From: Telopea speciosissima
Taxonomy: Eukaryota > Streptophyta > Magnoliopsida > Proteales > Proteaceae
Reading direction: 5' to 3'
Length of the DNA stretch: 64,000 nucleotides
NCBI RefSeq assembly: GCF_018873765.1
Contig: NC_057919.1
Coordinates: 66,024,984 to 66,088,983 of the forward strand
The notes under the pieces were generated by a model. It saw only the letters and a list, made by a program, of their open reading frames with translations. It made no database searches and was not told the DNA's origin. Below, in pieces: positions 10,003 through 21,064 of the stretch. The translations under genes were made by a program, and so were the position numbers. Position 1 is the first letter of the stretch. Each line of letters begins with the position of its first letter.

Positions 10003-13000
10003 GAAGAAAGAAGAACAGATCGAGAGAGAGACCGCCCAGAAGAGCGGTGGATGCAACAGAACCTAGTGGCACCAAGGGACCTCCTATCCTCACCATACTT
10101 GGAGGACCGGGACAAGAGTCCACCAGAAAAGCTAAAGCTCATGCCAGGTTCGTGGGAGTGGCAGAGAAGCCCAACAAGATAGCCAGGACCGAGGCGGTGA
10201 TCTCCTTCTCGGATGAAGACCTAGAAGGACTAAACTTCCCGCATGAAGATGCCCTAGTAGTACAGGTGGAGGTAGCCAATCGACCTGTACACATGGTACT
10301 GATAGACACAGGGGCGTCTGTTGACGTACTCTCCTTAGACGCCTATTGACAGTTCGGGTTCAGGGACGACCAGCTCAAACCAAAGCCCACTTATCTCCAT
10401 GGATTCTCAGGTGCCACCGCCTCCATCAGAGGTACCATAGAACTACCCGTCACCTTCGGGGTACACCCTCAACAAGTAACCATCATGGTGAATTTCATGG
10501 TAGTCAGGTCCGTGGTGTCCTTCAACGGCCTCTTAGGGCGACCATCACTGACAGCCCTTAGAGGAGTCATATCGCCACTTCACCTAAAGATGAAGTTCCC
10601 CACCAAGAATGGGGTAGCCGAAGTCCGAGGAGATCAGCGGAAAGCAAGGGAGTGGTATGCCAACTTCATGAAAAAGAACAATGGCAACACCCGTGGAATG
10701 GCACTCTGCCTAGAGAGCATGATCAGTGACCAGAGAGATGAACTGACAGAGAGAAGGGGAAGGCCAGTGGAAGACCTCATCCCCTGGCCCCTCAGCCAGG
10801 AAGACCCCTCCAAGGTCGTTCAGGTTGGCTCACTGCTAAACAAGGAACAGAAAGAAGGGCTTGGACACCTCCTCCAAGCGAACATGGATGTCTTCGCATG
10901 GTCGATCTCCGACATGCCGGGAATACCACGTTCCATAGCGGAACACCGACTACATGTCGACCCAACCAGGAAGCCTGTTCAACAGAAGTGGCGTAACTTC
11001 GCCCTCGACTGACAAGCAGCAATCAAGGAGGAGGTCGAGAAGTTAAGCCAATCAGGGTTCATCAGAAAGGAGAAGTTCCCAACCTGGCTCGCCAATGTGG
11101 TCATGGTACCAAAGCCAAATGGGAAGTGGAGGATGTGTGTCGACTATACCGACCTGAACAAGGCATGCCCAAAAGATGAGTACCCACTGCCCAGGATCGA
11201 CCTACTGATCGACGCCACCGTTGGCCATGAGATGCTGAGTTTCATGGACGCCTACTCCGGATACAACCAGATCCTCATGTATGAGGATGATGAGTCTTAC
11301 ACCGCATTCCGGACGGACAAAGAGAACTACTGCTACCATGTCATGCCGTTCGGGTTAAAGAATGCAGGGGCCACCTATCAGAGGATGGTCAACAAGATGT
11401 TCGAGGAGCAGATCGGGTGCAACATGGAGGTATACGTGGATGACATGCTTGTGAAAAGCATCCACGCCAACCAACACCTGATCGACCTAGAGGAGGCATT
11501 CGCAGTACTGAGGAGGAACCAGATGAAGCTAAACCCTGCAAAGTGCGCCTTCGGCGTAACGTCCGGAAAATTCCTGGGGTTCATGGTCTCAGTCCGTGGA
11601 ATAGAAGCCAACCCATCCAAGATCAAGGCCATCCAAGAGATGGCACCTCCTCGAACGGTCAGGGAAGTGCAGAGGTTGAATGGAAGGGTCGCCGCCCTTT
11701 CCAGGTTCGTGTCATGATCAGGTGATAAGTGCTTACCATTCTTCAAAACATTGAAGAACCTCCGAAGCCCTAAAGATTTCACATGGACGGAAGAGTGCCA
11801 GAAGGCGTTCGGAGAATTAAAGGAGTACCTAGAGAGCCCACCACTACTTGGGCGACCAGAACCTAACGAAGAGTTGCAGCTCTACCTGGCTGCCACCCCT
11901 ATCGCGGTCAGCGCAGTACTGTTGAAGGAAGAAGACAAAGTCCAGAGGCCCATCTACTACGTCAGCCATGTCCTGATCGATGCAGAGACCAGGTACACTA
12001 GGATCGAGAAGGTAGCCTATGCATTGGTAACGACAGCCAAGAAGCTACGACCATACTTCCAAGCCCATACCATCATAGTCCTCACAGACCTACCCCTGAA
12101 GAAGATACTGCACAAGCCGGAAGTCTCCGGGAGATTGATAGCATGGGCGGTGGAGCTAAGTGAGCATGACATCAGGTTCCAACAAAGGACAGCCATCAAA
12201 GGCCAGGCTCTTGTAGATTTCATTGCAGAGTGTACCCTGTCTGAGATCGAGTCAGAAACAGGGGAGCCGGAAGAGAAGGATCACGGATCGTGGGACATGT
12301 TCGTGGACGGGTCGAGCAATGCGGCAGGAAGCGGCGCGGGTCTCATATTAACCAGCCCCGAGGGATTTCGTATCCAATATGCTCTTCGATTCACCTTCCA
12401 AGCATCCAATAATGAAGCAGAGTACGAGGCATTGCTAGCTGGACTCCGGGTGGCCAAAGCCATCCAAGTCACACACCTATCCACCCGGAGTGACTCCCAG
12501 CTCGTGGTGAATCAGGTGAATGGAGAGTATGAGGCGAAAGATGAAAGGATGGCATCATACCTAGCACGTGCTCAAGCATTGATCGAGGGTTTCGTGAAGT
12601 TTGAGATGGTTCAAGTTCCCAGGGAGGAGAACGCCGCCGCTGACGCCCTATCCAGGCTAGCCAATGAGGAACTCTGAAATTTGGCCAGCGCAGTCTATGT
12701 TGAGATCCTGCATGAGCCAACGTATAAGGAAAAGCAAGTTAACGAGATCATGGAGGGACCTAGCTGGATGGACCCTCTACTCAACTACCTCTAGAACGAT
12801 GTCTTACCGGAAGACAAGGCCGAAGCAAGGAAGATCGGGATGAGAGCGCAAATTACACCGTCCTAGGTCTGATCGTAAAGCGGGGGCAACAAGCACCACT
12901 ACTCCGGTGCCTAGGACCCAAGGGGGCAGAGTACGCCCTAGCCGGAGTCCATGAGGGGATATGTGGAAGCCACATGGGGGGACGAGCCCTAGCCTACAAA

Positions 13001-13999
13001 ATCCTCCGCCAGGGACTATACTGGCCACGAATGCAAGAGGAGGCCATCCAATATGCCAAGAAGTGCGAGCAATGTCAGTTGTTCGCCCCAGTACCCCATC
13101 TACCCGCCACCAAGCTGACATCAATCCTCAACCCTATACCTTTTGCCATGTGGGGACTAGACATCTTAGGCAACTTCACCGCAGCACCGGAAAATAGAAA
13201 GTACCTGGTCGTCGCAATCGACTACTTCACCAAGTGGGTTGAAGCTAAACCCTTGGCCAAGATAATAGAGACAGAGATGGAGAAGTTCGTCCGCGACGAC
13301 GTCATCTACAGGTTCGGGGTACCACGGATCCTCGTCTCAGACAATGGAAAACAATTCAACAACCCTAAATTCCAAGCATTCTGTCACAGCTACAACATCG
13401 ACTATCGGCCTGTGTCGGTAGCATACCCACAGGCCAATGGTCAGGTGGAGGTCACCAACAGAACGCTACTGGAAGGAGTCAAGAAAAGGCTAGAAGGAGC
13501 CAAAGGCAAGTGGGTAGAAGAGCTACCAAGCGTCCTGTGGGCATACCGAACTACAGTACGGACGCCCACAGGAGAGAGCCCATTCCGCCTAGCATATGGC
13601 ACTGAAGCATTGGCGCCGGTAGAGGTCTGCGCCATGTCCCATAGGGTTCTGCACTTCAATGAACGTACCTATGCCGATGGACTGCGGGCGAACCTAGACT
13701 TTATAGATGAGGTCCGCGAGAGAGCACTACTAAGGAACGTCGCCTACCAGCAACGTACTGTCAGGTACTATAATGCCAGGGTCAAGGAAAGGCTATTCCA
13801 CCAGGGAGATTTAGTACTACAGAGGGCAAGTGCATCACAGCCACAGAAGGCGGGGAAGCTGTCACCCAACTGGGAAGGACCCTACATAGTCTCCAAGCAG
13901 ATACGCCCAGGGACTTACCGCTTGAAGACTTCAGGGGGCAAGAAGGTAGACCGTACCTGGAACTCACTATACTTGAAGAAGTACTATCAGCAGAAGTAA
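9999..13999 (+). pseudogene. pol: Retrotransposon pol (PR-RT-RNase H-aRNase H-INT), multiply broken
   Basis: Aspartic protease: LIDTGAS, with the DTGAS codons at 10305-10319. Reverse transcriptase: KPNGKWRMCVDYTDLNKACP, then MPFGLKNAGATYQ and the catalytic YVDD at 11433-11444. RT-linked RNase H: about 11770-12230. Second RNase H: MFVDGSSNAAGSGAG start near 12297, ADALSRL end near 12655. Integrase: zinc-binding His/Cys region about 12942-13090, then catalytic D (GLDILG), D (VSDNG) and E (GQVEV) with D-x35-E spacing, and a C-terminal GPYIV segment. Breaks: TGA at 10347, 11010, 11715 and 12675, TAG near 12792, and a one-base frameshift around 12845-12855 that moves the integrase to another frame. 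It acts in reverse transcription and integration; this copy cannot make an intact polyprotein. Confidence 0.93.
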
Positions 14000-14103
14000 C
14001 AACAGCGGAGTTTGGCACCACCAACAGTAGCAGTAGATGGCATTACAATTTCAAGGATGAATTGAAAAAAAATTTGGGAATACTCGGCTTCTTCTACTAC
14101 TCA

Positions 14104-14666
14104 ACTGAGGCTTTATGCCTAAGGCAACATGCCAACATTGAGGCTTCATGCCTAAGGCGACATGCCAATACTGAGGCTTCATGCCTAAGGCGATATGCCA
14201 ACACTGAGGCTTCATGCCTAAGGCGACATGCCAACACTGAGGCTTTATGCCTAAGGCAACATGCCAACATCGAGGCTTCATGCCTAAGGCGATATGCCAA
14301 CACTGAGGCTTCATGCCTAAGGCGACACGCCAACATCGAGGCTTCATGCCTAAGGCGATATGCCAACACTGAGGCTTTATGCCTAAGGCGATATGCCAAC
14401 ACTGAGGCTTTATGCCTAAGGCAACATGCCAACATCGAGGCTTTATGCCTAAGGCAACATGCCAACACTGAGGCTTCATGCCTAAGGCGACATGCCAACA
14501 CGGAGGCTTCATGCCTAAGGCGATATGCCAACACTGAGGCTTTATGCCTAAGGCAACATGCCAACATCGAGGCTTTATGCCTAAGGCAACATGCCAACAT
14601 CGAGGCTTCATGCCTAAGGCGAGATGCCAACACTGAGGCTCTACGCCTAAGGCGATAACCAACCAA
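14104..14666. repeat. 33-bp minisatellite, about 17 copies, in the element's 3' region
   Basis: The unit is of the type GAGGCTTCATGCCTAAGGCG plus ACATGCCAACACT, 33 bp with point variants. Because 33 is divisible by three, long frames are open on both strands; I regard these as artefacts of the repeat. Tandem repeats between integrase and 3' LTR are a known feature of Tat/Ogre elements. Positions 14667-14873 hold nothing recognisable. Confidence 0.9.
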
Positions 14667-14873
14667 GGTCCGAGGATCACCAAGGCACGACGCCACTAAT
14701 AAAATCCTATGACTACCAAGGGTCAGAGAGTATCAACGTGCAAACAACCACCAGGAGACAATGCAGTCAAAGAAAATCAAAAGCGATCACATAGAAAAGT
14801 CATAGTATTTACAAACTCAAGTTCAAAAAAGGAAAAAGGTTGAGACGTCTACAGGATCCGTACAGCCGTGAGG

Positions 14874-17021
14874 TCAAGGGATCACAGAGGGATGGGTCAC
14901 CTCCGACCTAGCAGGGGACATCATGTCCACCTCAAGAGGACGCGCAGCAGCACCCCCCTCAGGCAGGACAGCCTCCACCTCTGACACCGGGACGCTCTCC
15001 ACCACAGCTACACCCGGAAGCGCCGCAGCAAACTCAGAGAACCCTAAAACAGAGAAGTCATAATCGGGGGTCACCTCCAGGGCACAAGCGGCTAAGTCCC
15101 AGACCCCTCCCTCATAGGCGGGCTGAAGCTGCGCCTGATACAGCGTCGAGAACGCAGAGGATGCCTGGAACTCAGCCACAGCTCGCACTCACCTGCAGAT
15201 GCCAGCTCCGCCTCATGCCTTCCCCTCAATGAATGAAGCTCCTCCTCCAAAGCAAGAACCCTAGCCGAGCTCTTGGTCGCACCAGCAGAGGTCACACGCA
15301 GCTCCTCAGACACCTCTAGGAGCTTCCCGGATGCCACCGCGAGCTCCCCCGACACCCTCTGCGCGTCAGCCTCGGCCCTCTCACGGGCATCGATCTGACC
15401 CTGGAGCTCCCTCTCCACGTCACGCAGGGTGCGCTGTATCTGCACCTCACGAGAAGCGTGACCCTCTAGTCGAAGCACCGCCTCAGCAATACGGTGATGG
15501 ACCTACAATCAACATGGCAAGCGATAAAACATTATAAAAATAAATGGAGCAATGGACATGATGAGACAGAAAAGGAATAACTCACCGAAGCCATATCATG
15601 GTAGAGGGTCTGAGCCAGACAAGCATCGCTAAGCCTCTGCAAGGCCATCCTCGCAGTAGGGAGCCTGCCCCTATCCACCCACTCCCGCGACACGCCTGCT
15701 TCGGCCAAGGTCGAGCCCTCAGGCACGCCCAAGGTGATCACCAGGGACTCACCCAGCGTGGGAAGATCAGTTGCAGTATCGCCAGAGGAACTCACACCTT
15801 TCCCCTTGGAAAGGGGCAATACAGAAGATCTGGAAGGAACAACGGAGGGAGGCAGAGGCACAGAGCCTGAAACGCCATCGTCACCAGGAGAAGTATGGGG
15901 AAGGAGGACCCGCACGCCAGAGCTCGTCACACGGGCATGTCCTGGTCCCCCCTTCTGCTTCACTCCAACAACCACAGGCGCAGAGGCACCACTAACGTCG
16001 GTCACTCCAGCAGACGGACCACCCTGAGAAGCGGCCTTCCTCCGTAGATTGCCGCGAAGTAAACTGAAGTCCGGACGCGTATCCACTGCATAGACCGCCC
16101 AACCAATCAGATGACATACACATTCAAATACCAACATGCCAATCAAGTACAAAAGACAATGCTCTTACCAGGACTCAGCTTCCAGAGAGACAGGAAGGCC
16201 TCCGAGTCCAACTCCTGGACGTGGAACAGATCGCGACCCAGGCATAGCTTGAGGGAGTCACCCTCAAATTCACTCAGCTCAAGCCCCTGATTGACCCTCT
16301 TAAGGTCAATAACTTCCCTAACGGTCCGTAATGGGCATTGGGGGACCGTGGAAAAAAAGAAGCGATCCCTCCAATACTTCACGTGACTAGTGATCCCCGT
16401 GAGAAGCTCCACAGAGGCATAGGGCCCCTTGAGCCCGCGGTGAGCAAAGTGATAGCATCCATGGTTCCCCTTCTTCAACAGATAAAAGTGGGAGAAAAGG
16501 GGAACAGTGGCGGCACGCTCCAGGCGGGCGAAGAAGACATAAAAACCCAAGATCACCCTCCAAGAGTTGGGTAACACCTGCCCAGGGGTGAGGTGCCAAT
16601 GCTCTAACACTAACTCGACGAAGCGAGGGATAGGAAGGCGAAGGCCTTGGAGAAAAAATGAACGGTAGAGACAGATCTCACCCGCACGGTGAGAGAAGGC
16701 ATACTCGCCAGGCCCAGGAGCACGCAACATGACCTCGGCGGGAATATGGAACTCCTCACGGAGGGAGACCAAGTCAGAAGGTGACAAGATGCTAGCAACA
16801 GGGCCTAACCTATCAGCAGGACCGGCGGCTGAGGATGCCGCCCCAGAGGGCTGATGATCCCTACGGGGACCGGAGACACTAGAAAGTCCCACTCCTCCAT
16901 CAGTATCACTAGGGGAGGGTATAGAGGAGGGAGTGCCCACAGAAGAAGGCGATCCGGGGGAACGCTCCTCTGAAGATCCAACCCCGACTGAAGCAGGGCC
17001 AAGGTCACCCGGGAACGACAT
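14874..17021 (-). pseudogene. Antisense spliced gene inside the retrotransposon, Transposase_28-like
   Basis: Encoded opposite to gag-pol, as three exons. Exon 1: 17021-16169, starting MSFPGDLGP, then a Ser/Pro-rich stretch and a conserved domain with GEICLYRSFFLQGLRLPIPR and LEHWHLTPGQVLPNSWR. It resembles the plant 'putative gypsy type transposon' family (Transposase_28, PF04195). Intron 1 (16168-16086) is GTAAGAG...GCAG. Exon 2: 16085-15586, low complexity, Ser/Pro/Gly-rich. Intron 2 (15585-15503) is GTGAGT...TTGTAG. Exon 3 starts at 15502; it is coiled-coil-like (RTLRDVERELQGQIDARERA). Both junctions keep the frame. A one-base loss near 15189 shifts the frame before the last ~105 codons, which end at 14874. 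The intact form would be about 660 residues. The function of such antisense genes in Tat elements is not established. Confidence 0.78.
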
Positions 17022-17174
17022 GAAGGACAAGAGGAGAATGAACTACTTACTCGAGAAAGCAATCTCCCCGAAGCTGGCAAGAAAAATGAAAGGAATGCCA
17101 CCTGCAAAATATAAACAGCAGATCCATCACATACAAGAGGAAGAACAGGGAAGGAGAGCGAGGGTCCATCACAC

Positions 17175-17590
17175 CCACGCCGCGGCCACCATAGACGTGG
17201 CATCACCGGGCAAGGCGCGGGCCACACCCGCAAGGCGCGGCCACACCAAAGAGCGGCCACACCCAGGCGCGCCCACCCAGGCGGCCACACTCGCAAGGCA
17301 CTGCCACACCCAGGCCTGGCCACCCCAAGCGCGACCGCCCCAGCGCGGCCACCCCAGGCGCGGCCACCCCAACGCTGCCAGGCGGCCACACCCACAGGCG
17401 CGGCCACCCAGGCGCGGGCACACCCGCAGGTACGGCCTCACCGAGGCGCAGCCTTATCGAGGCGTGGCCTCATCGCGGCCTCACCGAGGCGCGGCCACCC
17501 CCACAGGCGCAGCCACACCCGCAGGAGAGGCCTCACCGCGGTCTCATCGAGGCGCGGCCACACCCGCAGGCACGACCTCACCTAGGAGCC
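17175..17590. repeat. GC-rich minisatellite related to the LTR array
   Basis: Units such as AGGCGCGGCCACACC and GAGGCGCGGCCTCACC are the same repeat theme as in the LTRs (7255-7600 and 18280-18590), but this array lies outside the LTR. Open frames on either strand here are compositional. Confidence 0.8.
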
Positions 17591-17597
17591 ACCCTAC

Positions 17598-17629
<32 letters not shown>

Positions 17630-18172
17630 GAAAGAAAGGGGATCAATTTACCTCAGAAAAAAGGCGACCGCGTGGAAGGACAAGCACACGGCGATGACGT
17701 AGCCACACCACGAGGCACAATCAAGGGATAGAGGTCACAAGAGGCAAGACACTCAAGCCAAGCACCACTCAAGCCTTCCAAGCAAACCAAGGCACCAAGA
17801 GAACACAACCCAAACACAAAGACCCAAAATCAAGCAAAGTGGATACTAGTGGAGGTGACCCAAAAACAAGCACATGGTGGGCACCAAAGAGAGGACAAAA
17901 GACAAAAAGGGGAATGCAAAGGAGGAATTAAAGGAGAGCAAAAGGGGAGACAAAAAGTAAGAAAGAGAAATGAGAAGTGAAAGAAGAGAAAGTGAGAGGA
18001 AGGAACATATACCTACAAAAAACAAAAAAAGAAAAAGTGTAGGAGGAAAGGTTTGAACCCCCAACCTCTCCTACCTCATTAGTGGATTTACAGACAAACC
18101 CCACAAGGAAAGTCAATTCGCAGCAGACCCTTTACTATGCAAAGGCACTTACTCTCTTGGACATCCTATCCC
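17591..18172. other. Purine-rich 3' untranslated region of the retrotransposon
   Basis: It begins with a 24-base poly-A tract (about 17598-17621) and is A/G-rich throughout (AAAGAGAGGAC and AAGAAAGAG themes). No coding potential was seen. Confidence 0.7.
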
Positions 18173-18190
18173 AAGAGAGTGGGGGGCAAA
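18173..18190 (+). other. Polypurine tract
   Basis: AAGAGAGTGGGGGGCAAA lies directly in front of the TG of the 3' LTR. This is the expected site for plus-strand priming. Confidence 0.85.
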
Positions 18191-19084
18191 TGATACATCC
18201 AATATTCACCGGGCCAATCAACGATCGCCATGTGTCATAGGCGACCCGTTCCATAGCCAAGGAGAACGAATCGGGTCTCAGCACCCGGGCGCGGCCTCAC
18301 CCAGGCGCGGCCACCACTAGGGCGCGGCCTCACCTAGGCGCGGCCACATATTAGGGCGCGACCTCACCCAGGCGCGGCCACCCCTCGGGCGCGGCCACAC
18401 ATCCGGGGCGCGGCCTCACCCCAGGCGCGGCCTCACCTAGGCGCGGCCTCACCCAGGCGCGGCCACCACTCGGGCGCGGCCTCACCTAGGCGCGGCCACA
18501 CATCCAGGCGGGCACGGCCTCACCTAGGCGCGACCACACATCTAGGCGCGGCCTCACCCAGGCGCGGCCTGCACCCAGGCACAACATCGTGGGCACGTGA
18601 GGTGGGGGCTACCCATCTACGATCCGATCGTATCGCTAAGACTCATGTCACTATCAGGACTCTAGACCGCCGCTTAGAGGTCACGTCACCCAGACGGACT
18701 CAAGCACCAAGGACGTTATCACCACACGCGGGTATCTATCCACCAAGGATCCTAATGCCACTAGGACACTCCCTCCCACGGGGAGATGGTCAATCAGGAT
18801 AGAGCCCCGTTACCCAAGGCCTCTATCCACTCAACGGCACAATCGTCATCAAACTGGGACTCTCCACACCGCCATATGCTACTATAAAAGGCAAGGTACA
18901 CAACCCCATCAAGGACATCTAAACTCATAATGAATAATCACTATTCATCTATTTGCGCCAGGAGATCTAACTTTGGCATCGGAGAGCCCTAGGCCGGAAC
19001 CACACCGGTTCTCTCTGTTGACCCCTTGGTCCACTTGCAGGTGACGGCACTCGCAGGACCGCTCGACGATTTCTTAACGCAACA
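18191..19084 (+). repeat. 3' LTR (894 bp)
   Basis: TGATACATCC start and ACGCAACA end, as in the 5' LTR. GC-rich minisatellite at about 18280-18590, TATA box at 18883-18889. It is followed by the GATTC target duplication. Confidence 0.95.
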
Positions 19085-19144
19085 GATTCTTATCTTTCTT
19101 TTGAAATTGGAAAGAAACTGAAAGCTTGGAATTACCATCCTTGA
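19085..19144 (+). pseudogene. WEX2, severed 3' end
   Basis: GATTC (target duplication) followed by codons for the last residues, reading YLSFEIGKKLKAWNYHP with a TGA at 19142-19144. They match the C-termini of WEX1 and WEX3. The frame is undamaged, which supports a recent insertion. Confidence 0.9.
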
Positions 19145-20848
19145 ACTGCTAGATATTGCTTTTTTGGGGGTTCGACGACTTTGGATGTTCTCTTTTTGGA
19201 GTCTTGATAGGATGGATGATCAAGGGATTCTGAATCTGCTGGATCTTAAACTCTTCTAAAGGATTCTTGTTTCTTAGGTCTTTGTGTTTTTTGAATGACT
19301 GTTCCAAGGATTCGGAATGATGAACCCTACCTTGCATAGTTTTAGAATGTGAGATCTGTAATTTGAATCATACTCATAGAATGCCTAATTCTAGAGATTT
19401 TTCTGAGTTTTCAGTTTCTATTGTAGAAAGTTTATCTTGATTTGATGATTGAAGATGGATAATTAATTAATCTATCTCCACTATCACATCCAAGAACTTG
19501 ATTCATCATGAGCTGAACTCATATATAGTTCCGTCCCTTCGCATCAACTTCTTCCTCTTTTCTTCTTCTTTCTCGTAGCAGCTCTCCCATTAACCACTGA
19601 TTAGTGATTACGGCCGCCACCGCCTACCATGGAACACGGCGCACACGAAAGGAGGGCAAAAGAAAAAAAACGTCAGGGTAGCGCAGCAGGGCCGTTCAGT
19701 GCACATAAGCTTTGTACACTTGTACACGTTATCTCCCCCACTCTCTCACTTTTACAAGAAAATCGGGAGAAACATTGATATCATTTTCCCAAGTCATGGT
19801 TTTCACTTTTAATAACTGATTTTCTATTGTTTTTTAAGGTATGTAAATGAACAGTTGAAATCCGTTTCTGTATTCCTCTTCGCATCTGTTTAATATTATT
19901 TGAATCCATCTAAAAATTAAAGAGATACGGATAAGCTATAGCTATTCGAAAAACTATTTTACATGTAAACGAATAAAATATTCGATCCGTATCCGTGTTC
20001 ATATCTGTTTAACACTATCCGAATCCGTCTAAAAGCTAATTGGATGCAGATGCGGATATAGCACTATCCGAGTTGAATCTGATCCGTTTACATCTTTAGT
20101 TTTATCCCTTGTCCGTACGATTTCACCAATATGGTAACATCATGGTATTGAGATCGAGGATTTACAATACCGATACGTTTTAGGTGATACGAACAATGCA
20201 ATACCAATTTAGTTGTAATTAAATACCCTTCACTATCTTCAATGGAGGTGTGTACAAAAGAAGGATTAAATTGCTCAATCTCTTATCACCACTCAAATGG
20301 TTTGGGTATTGTTAGGAATTATTTAAAATTCTATTGGTCATTTTAGGTGTACCATATATTGAAATTTTCTCATCATCTCAGCCATTTAAGTATTTAAACT
20401 ATGAAAAATTAATTTTATCCAGTCCAACCATTGAATAGATAAGAAACCATATAGATTGGCCATCTATCAAATTCTGTACTTGAACTCAATTATGTGGTTT
20501 AATGAATTTTTTTTTTTCAACCATTCAAATGTTGATTAAAATAGCCTTGTACATTATATAGTGTGGTATAAAGTTTTAGGACAGTTTTCCTCCACCCATA
20601 GAGGACGTTCACCCATCATCCTAGGGTTTTAGTATGTTCCAAAACACCTTCCCGATATCTATTCCCGCCCTCTCACACCCCATGATGAATGGACCGTGGG
20701 TAGAGGGAAACTCAATCCAATGTTTTATGATTGAAATTTACCAAATGAATTAATGGTGATGTTAGCAACATGGGCATATGATGAAGACAGAAGAGTTGAA
20801 TGTGTGACTGGCACCAATCAAGTGTGCTAGTAGTTGTCTTTATTCTAT
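19145..20848 (+). other. 3' flank of WEX2 with degenerate repeats and partial 3-prime module
   Basis: 19145-19800 matches the flanks of WEX1 and WEX3. 19800-20220 is a CCGAT/ATCCG-rich remnant. 20225-20510 is the final part of the 3-prime module, whose first part is missing here. 20560-20848 matches 3640-3928. No gene was seen. Confidence 0.6.
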
Positions 20849-21036
20849 GGGAAAAGGAACCCTAACCGGTGTTGCGCCTTGGACTGTACATGGCTCCAGG
20901 CACAGTCCTATGCAAATTGATTGGTACACTCCTAGTGCTTCCCGCCTTTCCAGGGGGTGTGTCGATCATTTTGCATGCGGCTATGCCTGGCCCAGCTACA
21001 CACCGAGGCACAACACCAATTAGCATTTTTTCTCCC
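20849..21036. mobile_element. Palindromic MULE-type MITE, paralog of 3929-4117
   Basis: Same GGGAAAAGGAAC left end and TTTTCTCCC right end. Flanking 9-mers are TTATTCTAT (20840-20848) and ATCTTCTAT (21037-21045). It was inherited through the WEX unit duplication. Confidence 0.75.
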
Positions 21037-21064
21037 ATCTTCTATTTAGTTTAATATTCTTGTA

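Larger units (their letters stand above)
7168..19084 (+). mobile_element. Ty3/gypsy LTR retrotransposon, Tat lineage, 11.9 kb, defective
   Basis: A complete but decayed element inserted in WEX2. The target duplication GATTC is at 7163-7167 and 19085-19089. Order: 5' LTR, primer binding site, gag, pol (PR-RT-RNase H-second RNase H-INT), 33-bp minisatellite, antisense gene, GC-rich minisatellite, purine tract, 3' LTR. The extra RNase H domain after the RT-linked one and the long 3' region with an antisense gene place it in the Tat group. Over the alignable last ~495 bp of the LTRs I count about 11 differences by eye, mostly transitions, so roughly 2 percent divergence and a fairly recent insertion. 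gag and pol carry several in-frame stops and pol a frameshift, so it is not autonomous. Confidence 0.95.

Noticed and set aside
14104..14666. CRISPR-like regular repeat
   Set aside because: Eukaryotic retrotransposon context, head-to-tail repeats with no unique spacers and no cas genes.
14051..14696. Open frames of about 200 codons on both strands
   Set aside because: They are by-products of the 33-bp repeat, whose length is a multiple of three. Residue content is purely repetitive and no family is recognisable.
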